A DNA stretch of 64,000 nt, taken from assembly GCF_024496085.1 (NCBI RefSeq), contig NZ_CP101751.1:1240001-1304000 (forward strand), written 5' to 3'. The stretch comes from Flavobacterium cerinum (GTDB lineage: Bacteria > Bacteroidota > Bacteroidia > Flavobacteriales > Flavobacteriaceae). This document shows positions 19,678-28,867 of this stretch, piece by piece. The notes under the pieces are model-generated. The model had not been told where the DNA came from. It did not search any database and was given only the letters and a program-made list of their open reading frames with translations. How positions within the stretch are numbered: position 1 is the first letter of the stretch; the number at the start of each line of letters is the position of its first letter. A program made the position numbers and the translations under genes.

Positions 19678-21596
19678 AAAAATTAATGCTACAACTGCTT
19701 TTGTTGTTTATGGTTTTCCAGGTAGATGCTCAGAAAATCAAAGATTACGCATGGGATGAAAAACCTACATTCGATAAAATACCGGATGAATTTAAAGAGT
19801 CTCCGGCGATAGTTTTAAAAGATAACCGTTGGGTTCATATGCGCGTGGGTGGCTATAGTTATACATCATTTATAATGAAGCACCTTGCGGTGAAAATTAA
19901 TAAAAAAGATGTAATCAATCAGTATAATAAAGTGCGTGCAGTTAATGGATTAACACGAAAAGTACGTGATTTCCATGCCCGAATTATAAAACCGGACGGA
20001 ACAATAAATGTATTGTCGGAAGATAAAATCATAGAAACAGAAGAGAATAAAATTAAATCATTGGCATTTGAAGGTGTTGAAGAAGGAGATATTTTAGAAT
20101 ATTATTATATTCTGAAGGAAATACCGATTACCGCCGATTATGAAATCTTCCAATATGAAGTACCGTTGTTAAGTGCAGAATTTAAACTTAGCGCAAGCCA
20201 GGGAGTACGCTTTCTGTATAATGAAAGCGATCTGTTTTCGATAACGAAAGACGATAATAGCTATTTGTTTACCGCAAAAAATGTCCCGGCTTATAAATAT
20301 GAAAAGGATGCAAAGAACACAGCGTTAATCAATAAAGTTATCTATGAAGCGACTTCTTCGTTGTCTTCCAGCCAGTGGAGTCTCTTTTTTAGTATGGCTT
20401 TTAAAAAATTTAACTATACACAGATATCCAAAGGGAAGTCAAAAGACTTCTTAAAAGATTTAAAGTTAAATGATGCTACTAAGAGTACTGATGAACGATT
20501 AACGATTCTGGATAATTATATTAAAGATAACTTTGAATTCAGACAATCCGGAGAAAAATCTAAAATTAAAGAATTGGCATCCGGAAAGCAAAAGCTGAGT
20601 AGTATGGAAATGCTGTCGCTTTATGGATTGACATTACAGCAGATGAAAATTCCGTTTAAGTTGGTTTTTGGAGTAGACCGTTTTGTAGGAAATGTAGATC
20701 CTAAAACCTTTTATAGTGTAGTACCGCATAAGATTTTGTTTTACATACCGGAAACGAACAAGTATATTACGCCGTTGGAAGATTATATCAATTACGGATC
20801 CGTTACGGAATATGAATTACAGGATACCGGTGGTGTAGTCTATGATTTTAGTAATCCTGATAAACCGGTATTTAAATCAGAAATACATCAGTTCCCGGTA
20901 ACAGATGCTGATTTTACTAAAAAAAATACAGAAACAGTAATCGTATTAAATAGTGATGGTCAAAATGCCAGTCTGGAAAAAAAAGTTATGGCAAGTGGCT
21001 ATTTGGGTCAGGCATCAAGAGGATATGTGAAAGATTTAAAAGGAAATGATGAAAAAGAAGAACTTGAAAAGTTTGTTAAATATATCGCTTTGGATGGAAT
21101 GGAAGTCAAACTGAACGGTTATGATTTTAAAGCAGAGGAATTTTTGAATAATTATACGAATACCCCTTTTGAGATCAACCTAAAAGCGGAAACGATAGCT
21201 GATTTTACAGAAAATGCAGGAAACTATCTGATGGTTAATCTTGGAAAGGTAATCGGAAAACAGAATAATCTGTATCAGGAAACAACCCGGAAAAAACCGA
21301 TAGCAACAAATTATGCTAAAAAATACCACCATAAAATTATGTTTAATATTCCGAAGGGATATACAGTAGAGAGCTATAAGGATTTTATACTGAGTAAGGA
21401 ATTAAAACGAGAAGGTAAAACGATATGTGCTTTTAATTCGAAAGCAGCGGTTGTGGGGAATCAACTGGTTGTTGAAATTGAAGAGATTTATAGCGATATC
21501 AATTACCCGGTTACAGAATATCCGAACTATAGAGAGGTAATAAATGCCGCAGCCGATTTTAATAAAGCTGCCTTGGTGTTAAAACCGGCTGGATAA
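19674..21596 (+). CDS. Exported DUF3857 protein with degenerate transglutaminase core
   Basis: This 640-residue protein has a signal peptide (MKKLMLQLLLLFMVFQVDAQ) and the same domain order as its upstream neighbour. The position of the catalytic Cys reads KLSSMEMLSLYGLTL and contains no Cys. A His (VVPHKILFYI) and an Asp (TPLEDY) remain at plausible places. It looks like a non-catalytic paralogue or partner of the upstream protein, with which it overlaps by ATGA. Its function is unknown. Confidence 0.82.
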   Translation: MKKLMLQLLLLFMVFQVDAQKIKDYAWDEKPTFDKIPDEFKESPAIVLKDNRWVHMRVGGYSYTSFIMKHLAVKINKKDVINQYNKVRAVNGLTRKVRDFHARIIKPDGTINVLSEDKIIETEENKIKSLAFEGVEEGDILEYYYILKEIPITADYEIFQYEVPLLSAEFKLSASQGVRFLYNESDLFSITKDDNSYLFTAKNVPAYKYEKDAKNTALINKVIYEATSSLSSSQWSLFFSMAFKKFNYTQISKGKSKDFLKDLKLNDATKSTDERLTILDNYIKDNFEFRQSGEKSKIKELASGKQKLSSMEMLSLYGLTLQQMKIPFKLVFGVDRFVGNVDPKTFYSVVPHKILFYIPETNKYITPLEDYINYGSVTEYELQDTGGVVYDFSNPDKPVFKSEIHQFPVTDADFTKKNTETVIVLNSDGQNASLEKKVMASGYLGQASRGYVKDLKGNDEKEELEKFVKYIALDGMEVKLNGYDFKAEEFLNNYTNTPFEINLKAETIADFTENAGNYLMVNLGKVIGKQNNLYQETTRKKPIATNYAKKYHHKIMFNIPKGYTVESYKDFILSKELKREGKTICAFNSKAAVVGNQLVVEIEEIYSDINYPVTEYPNYREVINAAADFNKAALVLKPAG

Positions 21597-21660
21597 TAAC
21601 GAAATTCCGTACAAACGAAAGATGATATTTGTACAGACAAACGGATACAAAATTAATAAT

Positions 21661-21699
21661 AAAAAGGGGCTGACTCACTTTTGAGACAGCCCCTTTTTT
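21661..21699. terminator. Bidirectional terminator resembling an IS1182 end
   Basis: A strong hairpin joins AAAAAGGGGCTG with CAGCCCCTTTTT through a short imperfect centre, with A and T runs outside. It serves both the DUF3857 gene (plus) and the convergent permease (minus). On the reverse strand its first 16 bases, GGGGCTGTCTCAAAAG, are identical to the left end of the IS1182-type element at 62899. Confidence 0.85.
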
Positions 21700-21726
21700 A
21701 AAAACCTGAGCTTTGCTCTTTGTTCT

Positions 21727-23142
21727 TTATTCTTTCCTCTCTTTCTGTTTCGTAAGATAGTAAACCGGTATTCCGGCCAGCATAATAAGTACGCCCCAAC
21801 CACATGTACTGGTTCTGTCGATTAACAAAGCAATACATATAGCCGATGCTACAATAATATATAAAGCCGGTAATACAGGATAAGCAAAAGCTTTGTACGG
21901 TCTTGGAGCGTCCGGCATTTTTTTACGCAAAATAAAAATACCGTAGATCGTTAGTATATAGAAAATAATTACAATAATCATTACGTAATCCAAAAGGTCG
22001 CCGTATTTTCCGGTTAAGCATAAAAAGGAAGCCCATATACATTGGATCCATAAACCCCATCCGGGAACACTTGCTTTATTTAAATCAGCCGCTTTTTTAA
22101 AGAATAAACCATCTTTTGCCATAGTATAATACACGCGGGAACCCGCCATAATAAGTCCGTTGTTACAACCAAAAGTCGAGATCATAATCATAACAGCTAT
22201 AACAATAGTTCCGGTTGCGCCGAAAATATGCTGCGATGCGGCTACGGCAACTCGTTCTGATGGTGCAAATGCTATCTCATTCAGTGGCATTACAGCAACA
22301 TACATAACATTAGCCAGAATATAGATCACACTAACGATTAAGGTGCCTAAAAATAAACTTAACCCGACATTGCGTTCCGGATTCTTGATTTCACCGGAAA
22401 TAAAAGTAACACCGTTCCAGGCATCACTCGAAAATAAAGAGCCAACCATCGAAGCGGCAATTGCAGAAAGTAATGTATATCCGGAAATGGCAACCCAGGA
22501 ATTAGTGTCTTTATTAAAGGATTGCGCATTCCAGGCATCGGCCCAGTTGGCATTCCAGATATCGGCCTTTGCCGCCAGAATAAACCCAAAAATGATTAAC
22601 CCGAAGAGGGATGCGATTTTGGTAATAGTAAAGATGGTCTGAATGTATTTTCCGTGTTTCACACCCCGACTATTAATATAACTCAGGAAAATAATTGTGG
22701 CTATCGAAACCAATTGAGCCGCGTTCAATTGAAATGAACCGATTTCCAGCAGGATATTCGTCTCACTTACAGCCGGTATCAAATACGCGGTAAATTTAGA
22801 AAAGGCCACACCAACAGCGGCGATAGTTCCGGTTTGTATAACGGAAAAGAAACTCCACCCGTAAAGAAAGGCGATCAGTTTATTATACGATTCTTTCAGA
22901 TAAATATATTGTCCTCCGGCATGGGGGAACATCGCACTTAGTTCACCGTAACTTACAGCAGCGGTAATAGTAATAAGAGCAGATACGATCCAGATTGCGA
23001 TTAACCATCCGGCACTACCGATATTCTGAGTGATTCCGGCGCTTACAATAAAAATCCCGGAACCGATCATCGACCCGACAACCAGCATCGTCCCGTCCAA
23101 TAAACCCAATTCCCGTTTTAAAGTTGGTGTTTCTTTTTGCAT
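21727..23142 (-). CDS. APC-family amino acid permease
   Basis: Read from the ATG at 23142 (MQKETPTLKREL), this gives 471 residues and about 12 TM helices. A longer in-frame reading to 23214 adds a basic stretch that does not look native. The first helix carries the LDGTMLVVGSMIGSGIFIVSAG motif (split by a turn), the signature of the APC superfamily substrate site. It is a cytoplasmic-membrane transporter, probably of an amino acid, but specificity cannot be read from sequence. It ends at the shared terminator and is divergent from the ferredoxin-like gene at 23235. Confidence 0.9.
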   Translation of the reverse strand: MQKETPTLKRELGLLDGTMLVVGSMIGSGIFIVSAGITQNIGSAGWLIAIWIVSALITITAAVSYGELSAMFPHAGGQYIYLKESYNKLIAFLYGWSFFSVIQTGTIAAVGVAFSKFTAYLIPAVSETNILLEIGSFQLNAAQLVSIATIIFLSYINSRGVKHGKYIQTIFTITKIASLFGLIIFGFILAAKADIWNANWADAWNAQSFNKDTNSWVAISGYTLLSAIAASMVGSLFSSDAWNGVTFISGEIKNPERNVGLSLFLGTLIVSVIYILANVMYVAVMPLNEIAFAPSERVAVAASQHIFGATGTIVIAVMIMISTFGCNNGLIMAGSRVYYTMAKDGLFFKKAADLNKASVPGWGLWIQCIWASFLCLTGKYGDLLDYVMIIVIIFYILTIYGIFILRKKMPDAPRPYKAFAYPVLPALYIIVASAICIALLIDRTSTCGWGVLIMLAGIPVYYLTKQKERKE

Positions 23143-23234
23143 GTGTAATTTTAATTTATTGGGACTAAAGATATGAAAAATGCGTTTTGTTGTGCTTTTT
23201 TTTGTAACTTTCATAAAGACAAAAACAAGGTGTT

Positions 23235-23453
23235 ATGGAAAGTGCAAAAGAATATACCAATGGGGAAATTACAGTGGTATGGCAGCAACATTTATGCGAA
23301 CATTCCGGAAATTGCGTCCGCGGACTTCCTGAAGTGTTCCGGCCGAAAGTCAAACCCTGGATCGAAGTACGAAAAGCAAGCTCGGATGAGATTATAAACC
23401 AAATCAAAAAATGCCCTTCGGGTGCCTTATCGTTTTACTATAATAAAAAATAA
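23235..23453 (+). CDS. Small (4Fe-4S) mono-cluster protein, YjdI-like
   Basis: This 72-residue protein matches the divergent mono-cluster ferredoxin fold. CEHSGNCVRGLPEVF gives two of the cysteines, and IINQIKKCPSGALSFY gives the CP-containing end. E. coli YjdI has the same pattern and is likewise paired with a small GNAT-like protein (YjdJ), as here. It probably carries electrons or senses redox state in the cytoplasm. The next gene begins one base after its stop. Confidence 0.82.
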   Translation: MESAKEYTNGEITVVWQQHLCEHSGNCVRGLPEVFRPKVKPWIEVRKASSDEIINQIKKCPSGALSFYYNKK

Positions 23454-23454
23454 A

Positions 23455-23739
23455 ATGGAAGATCATTTAAAGCTAGTCAATAATGAAGAAAAAAGCCGCT
23501 TCGAATTGGAAGTGGAAAGTTATATTGCTTTTATTGACTATAAAATAAAGGATAAAAAAATATACCTGATCCATACGGAAGTTCCCGCTGAATTGGGTGG
23601 AAAAGGTATCGGTAATGCTATTGTGCTGAAAACATTGCATTATATCAAAGACAATGGTTATTCTCTGGTGCCGCTTTGTCCTTTTGTGGCTGCATATATC
23701 AAAAGACATACGGAATGGAATACCCTTGTAGCGCACTAA
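23455..23739 (+). CDS. Small GNAT-like acetyltransferase, YjdJ-like
   Basis: The ATG at 23455 gives 94 residues. A GNAT core is visible as HTEVPAELGGKGIGNAIVLKTL, where GGKGIG is the acetyl-CoA pyrophosphate loop, followed by a LVPLCPFVAAYIKRH segment typical of the short YjdJ-type N-acetyltransferases. The acceptor is unknown. It is coupled to the mono-cluster ferredoxin gene, the same pairing as yjdI-yjdJ. Confidence 0.85.
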   Translation: MEDHLKLVNNEEKSRFELEVESYIAFIDYKIKDKKIYLIHTEVPAELGGKGIGNAIVLKTLHYIKDNGYSLVPLCPFVAAYIKRHTEWNTLVAH

Positions 23740-23747
23740 GAATTACC

Positions 23748-23777
23748 TTGATAGCAGCCAAACATTTCCTATCTTTG
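23748..23777 (+). promoter_or_regulatory. Promoter of ruvB with full -33/-7 match
   Basis: TTG at 23748-23750, a 19-base spacer and TATCTTTG at 23770-23777 match the Flavobacterium consensus exactly. The ruvB ATG lies only 4 bases beyond the -7 box, so the transcript may start at or next to the ATG and be leaderless. Confidence 0.75.
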
Positions 23778-23781
23778 CCGA

Positions 23782-24804
23782 ATGAATGAGCATTTAGATC
23801 CGACCAACCAAAGATATAATTCAGAGGAACTTGATTTAGAAAAAAAATTAAGACCACTGTCTTTTGACGATTTTACCGGACAGGACCAGGTACTGGAAAA
23901 CCTAAAGGTATTTGTACAGGCTGCCAATTTGAGAGGTGAAGCACTGGATCATACTTTGTTTCACGGACCTCCCGGACTGGGAAAAACTACGTTGGCGAAT
24001 ATATTGGCAAATGAATTGGATGTTAATATCAAAATTACTTCCGGTCCGGTTCTGGATAAACCGGGCGATCTGGCGGGTTTGCTAACCAATCTGGACGAAC
24101 GGGATGTTTTGTTTATTGATGAAATCCATCGTTTAAGTCCGATTGTGGAGGAATACCTCTATTCGGCGATGGAAGATTTTAAAATCGATATCATGATCGA
24201 AAGCGGACCGAATGCAAGAACGGTTCAAATCAACCTGAGTCCGTTTACATTAGTAGGAGCAACAACCCGTTCAGGATTATTGACGGCTCCGATGCGGGCG
24301 CGTTTCGGTATCCAAAGCCGATTACAATATTATAACACCGAATTGTTAACGACCATCGTACAGCGAAGCGCTTCAATCTTACGAATGCCGATTACGATGG
24401 AAGCAGCTATAGAAATTGCCGGAAGAAGCAGAGGAACACCGCGTATCGCTAATGCATTATTACGTCGTGTTCGTGATTTCGCTCAGATAAAAGGAAATGG
24501 AAAAATCGATATCGAAATTGCCCGTTTTTCACTAAAAGCACTTCATGTAGATGCAAATGGTTTGGATGAAATGGATAATAAAATCCTGAATACAATTATC
24601 GATAAATTCAAAGGCGGACCGGTTGGTTTGTCAACATTGGCAACGGCTGTATCCGAAAGCGGAGAGACAATTGAGGAAGTGTACGAACCATTCCTGATTC
24701 AGGAAGGGTTTATTATCCGAACACCGCGAGGTCGTGAAGTAACCGAAAAGGCCTATCGCCATCTTGGAAAAACACAGCCGGGTGTACAAGGAGGATTGTT
24801 TTAA
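23782..24804 (+). CDS. ruvB: Holliday junction branch migration helicase RuvB
   Basis: This 340-residue AAA+ motor has Walker [10 protein letters not shown] near residue 62, Walker [10 protein letters not shown], sensor and arginine-finger region [18 protein letters not shown], and the winged-helix C-terminus ([13 protein letters not shown] through [12 protein letters not shown]). It drives branch migration of Holliday junctions together with RuvA, encoded at 28283. Its length is normal. queG follows after 5 bases. Confidence 0.98.
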   Translation: MNEHLDPTNQRYNSEELDLEKKLRPLSFDDFTGQDQVLENLKVFVQAANLRGEALDHTLFHGPPGLGKTTLANILANELDVNIKITSGPVLDKPGDLAGLLTNLDERDVLFIDEIHRLSPIVEEYLYSAMEDFKIDIMIESGPNARTVQINLSPFTLVGATTRSGLLTAPMRARFGIQSRLQYYNTELLTTIVQRSASILRMPITMEAAIEIAGRSRGTPRIANALLRRVRDFAQIKGNGKIDIEIARFSLKALHVDANGLDEMDNKILNTIIDKFKGGPVGLSTLATAVSESGETIEEVYEPFLIQEGFIIRTPRGREVTEKAYRHLGKTQPGVQGGLF

Positions 24805-24809
24805 TAATC

Positions 24810-25736
24810 ATGCTTAACAATAAAGAAAAATATACACAATTGATCAAAACCGAAGCCAAACGCCTCGGTTTTTTGTCATGTGGGATTTCCCGGGCGGGCT
24901 TTTTGGAAGAAGAAGCGCCGCGTCTTGAAAAATGGCTTAACAGTCAGATGAACGGAAAAATGGGATACATGGAAAACCATTTCGATAAACGGTTAGATCC
25001 GACTTTATTGATTGATGAAGCAAAAAGTGTGATATCGTTAACGCTCAACTATTATCCGGAAATAAAACAAAATATAGGAAGCTATAAAATTTCCAAATAT
25101 GCTTACGGCCAGGATTATCATTATGTAATCAAGGAAAAGTTAAAAGAGTTGTTGTTTTTTATTCAAAATGAAATTGGTGAAGTTTCCGGGAGAGCTTTTG
25201 TCGATTCGGCTCCGGTATTGGATAAAGCCTGGGCTGCCAAAAGTGGTTTGGGATGGATCGGTAAAAACAGTAACCTGCTTTCGAAACAAGTGGGCTCTTT
25301 TTTCTTTATTGCGGAATTGATTGTGGATCTGGACCTGGAATACGACAATGCCACTACAGATCATTGCGGAAAATGTACGGCCTGTATTGATGCTTGTCCT
25401 ACGGAAGCAATAGTGGCTCCGTATGTTGTAGACGGAAGTAAATGTATCTCCTACTTCACGATCGAATTAAAAGAAAATATACCCTCCGATGTAAAAGGAA
25501 AATTTGATGATTGGATGTTTGGTTGTGATGTTTGTCAGGATGTATGTCCCTGGAATCGTTTTTCAAAACCACATCAGGAACCGCTGTTAAAGCCGAATGA
25601 ATCGATTCTGTCGTTTTCTAAAAAAGATTGGGAGGAGATAACCGATGAAACTTTCCGTAAAGTTTTTAAAGATTCTGCAGTTAAACGAACAAAGTACGAA
25701 GGATTAGTTCGTAATCTCAAATTCTTGAAAGAATAA
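24810..25736 (+). CDS. queG: Epoxyqueuosine reductase QueG
   Basis: This 308-residue protein has an N-terminal DUF1730/cobalamin-binding region ([15 protein letters not shown], then ISLTLNYYP). Two [4Fe-4S] motifs follow, [12 protein letters not shown] near residue 188 and [11 protein letters not shown] near 240. QueG uses cobalamin and Fe-S clusters to reduce epoxyqueuosine in tRNA to queuosine. It lacks the C-terminal HEAT repeats of the longer E. coli form, which is usual for Bacteroidota. It probably shares a transcript with ruvB. Confidence 0.95.
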   Translation: MLNNKEKYTQLIKTEAKRLGFLSCGISRAGFLEEEAPRLEKWLNSQMNGKMGYMENHFDKRLDPTLLIDEAKSVISLTLNYYPEIKQNIGSYKISKYAYGQDYHYVIKEKLKELLFFIQNEIGEVSGRAFVDSAPVLDKAWAAKSGLGWIGKNSNLLSKQVGSFFFIAELIVDLDLEYDNATTDHCGKCTACIDACPTEAIVAPYVVDGSKCISYFTIELKENIPSDVKGKFDDWMFGCDVCQDVCPWNRFSKPHQEPLLKPNESILSFSKKDWEEITDETFRKVFKDSAVKRTKYEGLVRNLKFLKE

Positions 25737-25870
25737 TTCTAAATAATGATTTTTCATATCTTTTTGTAAATCAGATGTTTGTTTCTTTTTGCCTTTTTTG
25801 AAATGATAATAAAGCATATTGTTTTTGAAATATTCGCTGTTAAAAGTTTCTAAAATTATGTGCATACCGT

Positions 25871-25878
25871 TATCTTTG
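25871..25878 (+). promoter_or_regulatory. Probable -7 box of the malic enzyme promoter
   Basis: TATCTTTG fits TAnnTTTG and lies 22 bases before the ATG at 25901, within a 164-base AT-rich intergenic stretch. No well-placed TTG is visible for the -33 element. Confidence 0.45.
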
Positions 25879-25900
25879 TCAGTTAGTAAAATAAAAAACT

Positions 25901-28198
25901 ATGCATAAAGACAGCAAAAGAAGAGAGGCTTTATTATATCATGCTAAACCTACACCGGGAAAAATTCAGGTAGTACCTACTAAAAAATATGCTACACAGA
26001 GAGATCTGGCATTGGCTTATTCCCCAGGAGTTGCAGAGCCATGTTTGGAGATTGAGAAAGATGTAAACAATGTATATAAATATACTGCCAAAGGAAATTT
26101 GGTAGCAGTAATTTCAAACGGTACGGCGGTATTGGGTCTGGGTGATATCGGACCGGAAGCATCCAAACCGGTAATGGAAGGAAAAGGTCTTTTGTTTAAA
26201 ATCTTTGCCGATATCGATGTGTTCGATATTGAAGTTGATACTAAAGACGTAGATAAGTTTATTGAAACAGTAAAAAATATTGCACCGACTTTCGGTGGGA
26301 TTAACCTTGAGGATATCAAAGCACCGGAATCTTTTGAAATCGAAAGACGTCTGGTTGAAGAGTTGAATATCCCGGTAATGCACGATGATCAGCACGGAAC
26401 GGCGATCATTTCTGCGGCAGCGTTATTAAATGCTGTAGAATTGGCCGGTAAAAAAATGGAGGACGTGAAAATGGTAATCTCCGGCGCCGGATCAGCAGCC
26501 ATTGCTTGTGCAAACCTATACGTTTCTTTTGGCGTTAGACAAGAGAATATTGTAATGTTTAACAGTAAAGGAGCATTGCGTAAAGGCGATCCAAGGGTTT
26601 CGGAAATGCAGGCAAAATATGCTACTGATAAAGAATATGCATCTCTTGGTGATGCAATGTTAGGAGCAGATGTATTTATCGGATTGTCTTCCGGTGATAT
26701 CGTAACTCCGGATATGTTATTAGGAATGGCTGATAATCCGATTGTTTTTGCAATGGCCAATCCGCGCCCGGAAATCAATTACGATGTGGCTATTGCAACC
26801 CGTAAAGATATTATTATGGCAACCGGTCGTTCTGACCATCCTAATCAGGTTAACAACGTATTGGGATTCCCGTTTATTTTTAGAGGTGCTTTAGACGTTC
26901 GTGCGACTAAAATTAATGAAGAAATGAAAAAGGCTGCGGTAGTGGCTTTGGCAAAACTAGCCAAAGAATCAGTGCCGGAGCAGGTTAATATTGCTTATGG
27001 TGAAACCAAATTGATTTTTGGTAGAGATTATATTATCCCAAAACCGTTTGACCCGAGATTGATCGCCGAAGTACCGCCTGCGGTAGCTAAAGCTGCAATG
27101 GAATCAGGAGTGGCAACAGCACCGATTACCGACTGGGATAAATACCGTGAGGAATTATTGGAGCGTATGGGAGCGGACAATAAGATGTTGCGTTTACTAC
27201 TTAACCGCGCAAAAACAGACCCTAAAAGAGTCATCTTTGCTGAGGCAGATCACCTGGATGTATTAAAAGCAGCACAGATCGTTTCGGAAGAAGGTATCGG
27301 ACAGCCGATCTTATTAGGTAACCGTGAAACGATTTTAGAATTAAAAGAAGAAATCGGATTCGATGAAGAAGTATTGATTATTGATCCGAAAACAAAAGAC
27401 GAGGAAGAGCGTAGAAACCGCTTTGCCGAAGTATACTGGAAAAGCCGCCAAAGAAGAGGAACTACATTGTTAGATGCTCAAAAATGGATGCGCGAGCGTA
27501 ACTATTTCGCTGCTATGATGATTAATGAAGGAGAAGCAGATGCTTTAGTTACCGGTTACTCAAGAAGCTATCCGACTGTGGTAAAACCAATGTTGGAACT
27601 AATCGATAAAGGACATGGTGTTTCGAGAGTAGCTACAACAAACTTAATGATGACCAAACGTGGTCCGTTATTTTTGGCTGATACGGCAATTAATCCGAAT
27701 CCGTCGGCAGAAGATCTGGCGAAAATCGCATTAATGACAGCAAAAACCGTTAAAATGTTCGGCATGGAACCGGTAATTGCAATGGTTTCCTTCTCGAATT
27801 TCGGATCCTCTAAAAATGAAGGAGCGTCTAAAGTACGTGAAGCAGTTGCTTACCTGCATAAAAATCATCCGGATTTAGTTGTAGACGGTGAAATTCAAAC
27901 CGATTTTGCATTGAACTCTGAGATGTTGAAAAGTAAATTCCCGTTCTCAAAACTGGCAAACAAAAAAGTGAATACACTTATTTTTCCTAACTTGGACGCG
28001 GCTAATATCACGTATAAGCTGATAAAAGAATTGTATAAATCGGTGTCAATCGGACCAATTATGTTAGGTTTGGATAAACCCGTACATATTTTCCAATTAG
28101 GAGCAAGTGTTGAAGAGATGGTGAATATGGCTGCTGTAGCAGTTGTAGATGCTCAGGAAAAGGAAAAAAGATTAAAACAACAGGTTGCGAAGAAATAA
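25901..28198 (+). CDS. maeB: NADP-dependent malic enzyme (MaeB type, malic/phosphotransacetylase fusion)
   Basis: This 765-residue fusion has an N-terminal malic enzyme (about 1-430) and a C-terminal phosphate acetyltransferase-like domain (about 440-760). The malic part shows YSPGVAEPC, NGTAVLGLGDIG, VMHDDQHGTA and the Rossmann motif VISGAGSAA. The second domain resembles Pta but in this family usually acts as an acetyl-CoA-responsive regulatory part. It decarboxylates malate to pyruvate with NADPH formation, in the cytoplasm. It stands alone with its own -7 box. Confidence 0.95.
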   Translation: MHKDSKRREALLYHAKPTPGKIQVVPTKKYATQRDLALAYSPGVAEPCLEIEKDVNNVYKYTAKGNLVAVISNGTAVLGLGDIGPEASKPVMEGKGLLFKIFADIDVFDIEVDTKDVDKFIETVKNIAPTFGGINLEDIKAPESFEIERRLVEELNIPVMHDDQHGTAIISAAALLNAVELAGKKMEDVKMVISGAGSAAIACANLYVSFGVRQENIVMFNSKGALRKGDPRVSEMQAKYATDKEYASLGDAMLGADVFIGLSSGDIVTPDMLLGMADNPIVFAMANPRPEINYDVAIATRKDIIMATGRSDHPNQVNNVLGFPFIFRGALDVRATKINEEMKKAAVVALAKLAKESVPEQVNIAYGETKLIFGRDYIIPKPFDPRLIAEVPPAVAKAAMESGVATAPITDWDKYREELLERMGADNKMLRLLLNRAKTDPKRVIFAEADHLDVLKAAQIVSEEGIGQPILLGNRETILELKEEIGFDEEVLIIDPKTKDEEERRNRFAEVYWKSRQRRGTTLLDAQKWMRERNYFAAMMINEGEADALVTGYSRSYPTVVKPMLELIDKGHGVSRVATTNLMMTKRGPLFLADTAINPNPSAEDLAKIALMTAKTVKMFGMEPVIAMVSFSNFGSSKNEGASKVREAVAYLHKNHPDLVVDGEIQTDFALNSEMLKSKFPFSKLANKKVNTLIFPNLDAANITYKLIKELYKSVSIGPIMLGLDKPVHIFQLGASVEEMVNMAAVAVVDAQEKEKRLKQQVAKK

Positions 28199-28252
28199 TT
28201 AGACAAAATTGTCACTTTGCACTATAAAATTAGGATAGTAAAAGATTTTTCT

Positions 28253-28260
28253 TATTTTTG
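28253..28260 (+). promoter_or_regulatory. Possible -7 box upstream of ruvA
   Basis: TATTTTTG fits TAnnTTTG and lies 22 bases before the ruvA ATG. A proper -33 TTG is not visible at the usual distance. Confidence 0.4.
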
Positions 28261-28282
28261 GTAACAACGAATTCGGTACGTT

Positions 28283-28864
28283 ATGATTGCACACATAAAA
28301 GGTAGACTGGTTGAAAAGTCTCCGACTGAAGTAATTATAGATTGTAATGGTGTAGGATATCAGATTAATATCTCGCTCCATACGTTTTCATTACTACCCG
28401 ATTCTGAAAATATTAAGTTGTATACTTTCCTACAGATAAAAGAAGATGCACATACCCTTTTCGGCTTTGTTGAAAAAGCCGAAAGGGAATTGTTCAAATT
28501 GTTGATCTCAGTTTCCGGTATCGGAGCCGGAACCGCAAGAACAATGTTGTCGTCTATTCCTCCACAACAAATCATTCATGCTATAGCAAGTAACGATGTT
28601 GCTACGGTTCAGTCTATCAAAGGAATAGGGGTGAAAACAGCACAACGTGTTATTTTGGACCTGAAAGATAAGGTGCTCAAAATTTATAATTTAGAGGAAG
28701 TTTCAGCAGTAGAAAGCAATACAAATAAAAATGAAGCGTTATCAGCTTTGGAGGTTTTGGGATTTGTCCGGAAATCAGCTGAAAAAGTAGTTGATAAAAT
28801 TGTTAAAGATAATCCTGAGGCTTCAGTAGAGTCAATCATTAAACTAGCTTTAAAAAACTTATAA
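28283..28864 (+). CDS. ruvA: Holliday junction DNA helicase subunit RuvA
   Basis: This 193-residue protein starts MIAHIKGRLVEKSPTEVIID, the OB-fold that begins all RuvA proteins. Two helix-hairpin-helix motifs follow (VSGIGAGTARTMLS near 75 and IKGIGVKTAQRVILDLKDK near 112), then a short C-terminal RuvB-binding domain (about 145-193). It clamps the four-way junction for RuvB. sprA begins 3 bases after its stop. Confidence 0.97.
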   Translation: MIAHIKGRLVEKSPTEVIIDCNGVGYQINISLHTFSLLPDSENIKLYTFLQIKEDAHTLFGFVEKAERELFKLLISVSGIGAGTARTMLSSIPPQQIIHAIASNDVATVQSIKGIGVKTAQRVILDLKDKVLKIYNLEEVSAVESNTNKNEALSALEVLGFVRKSAEKVVDKIVKDNPEASVESIIKLALKNL

Positions 28865-28867
28865 TTC

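Noticed and set aside
23165..23407. Open frames around the divergent permease/ferredoxin promoter region
   Set aside because: They overlap the well-supported ferredoxin-like gene and have no recognisable features.
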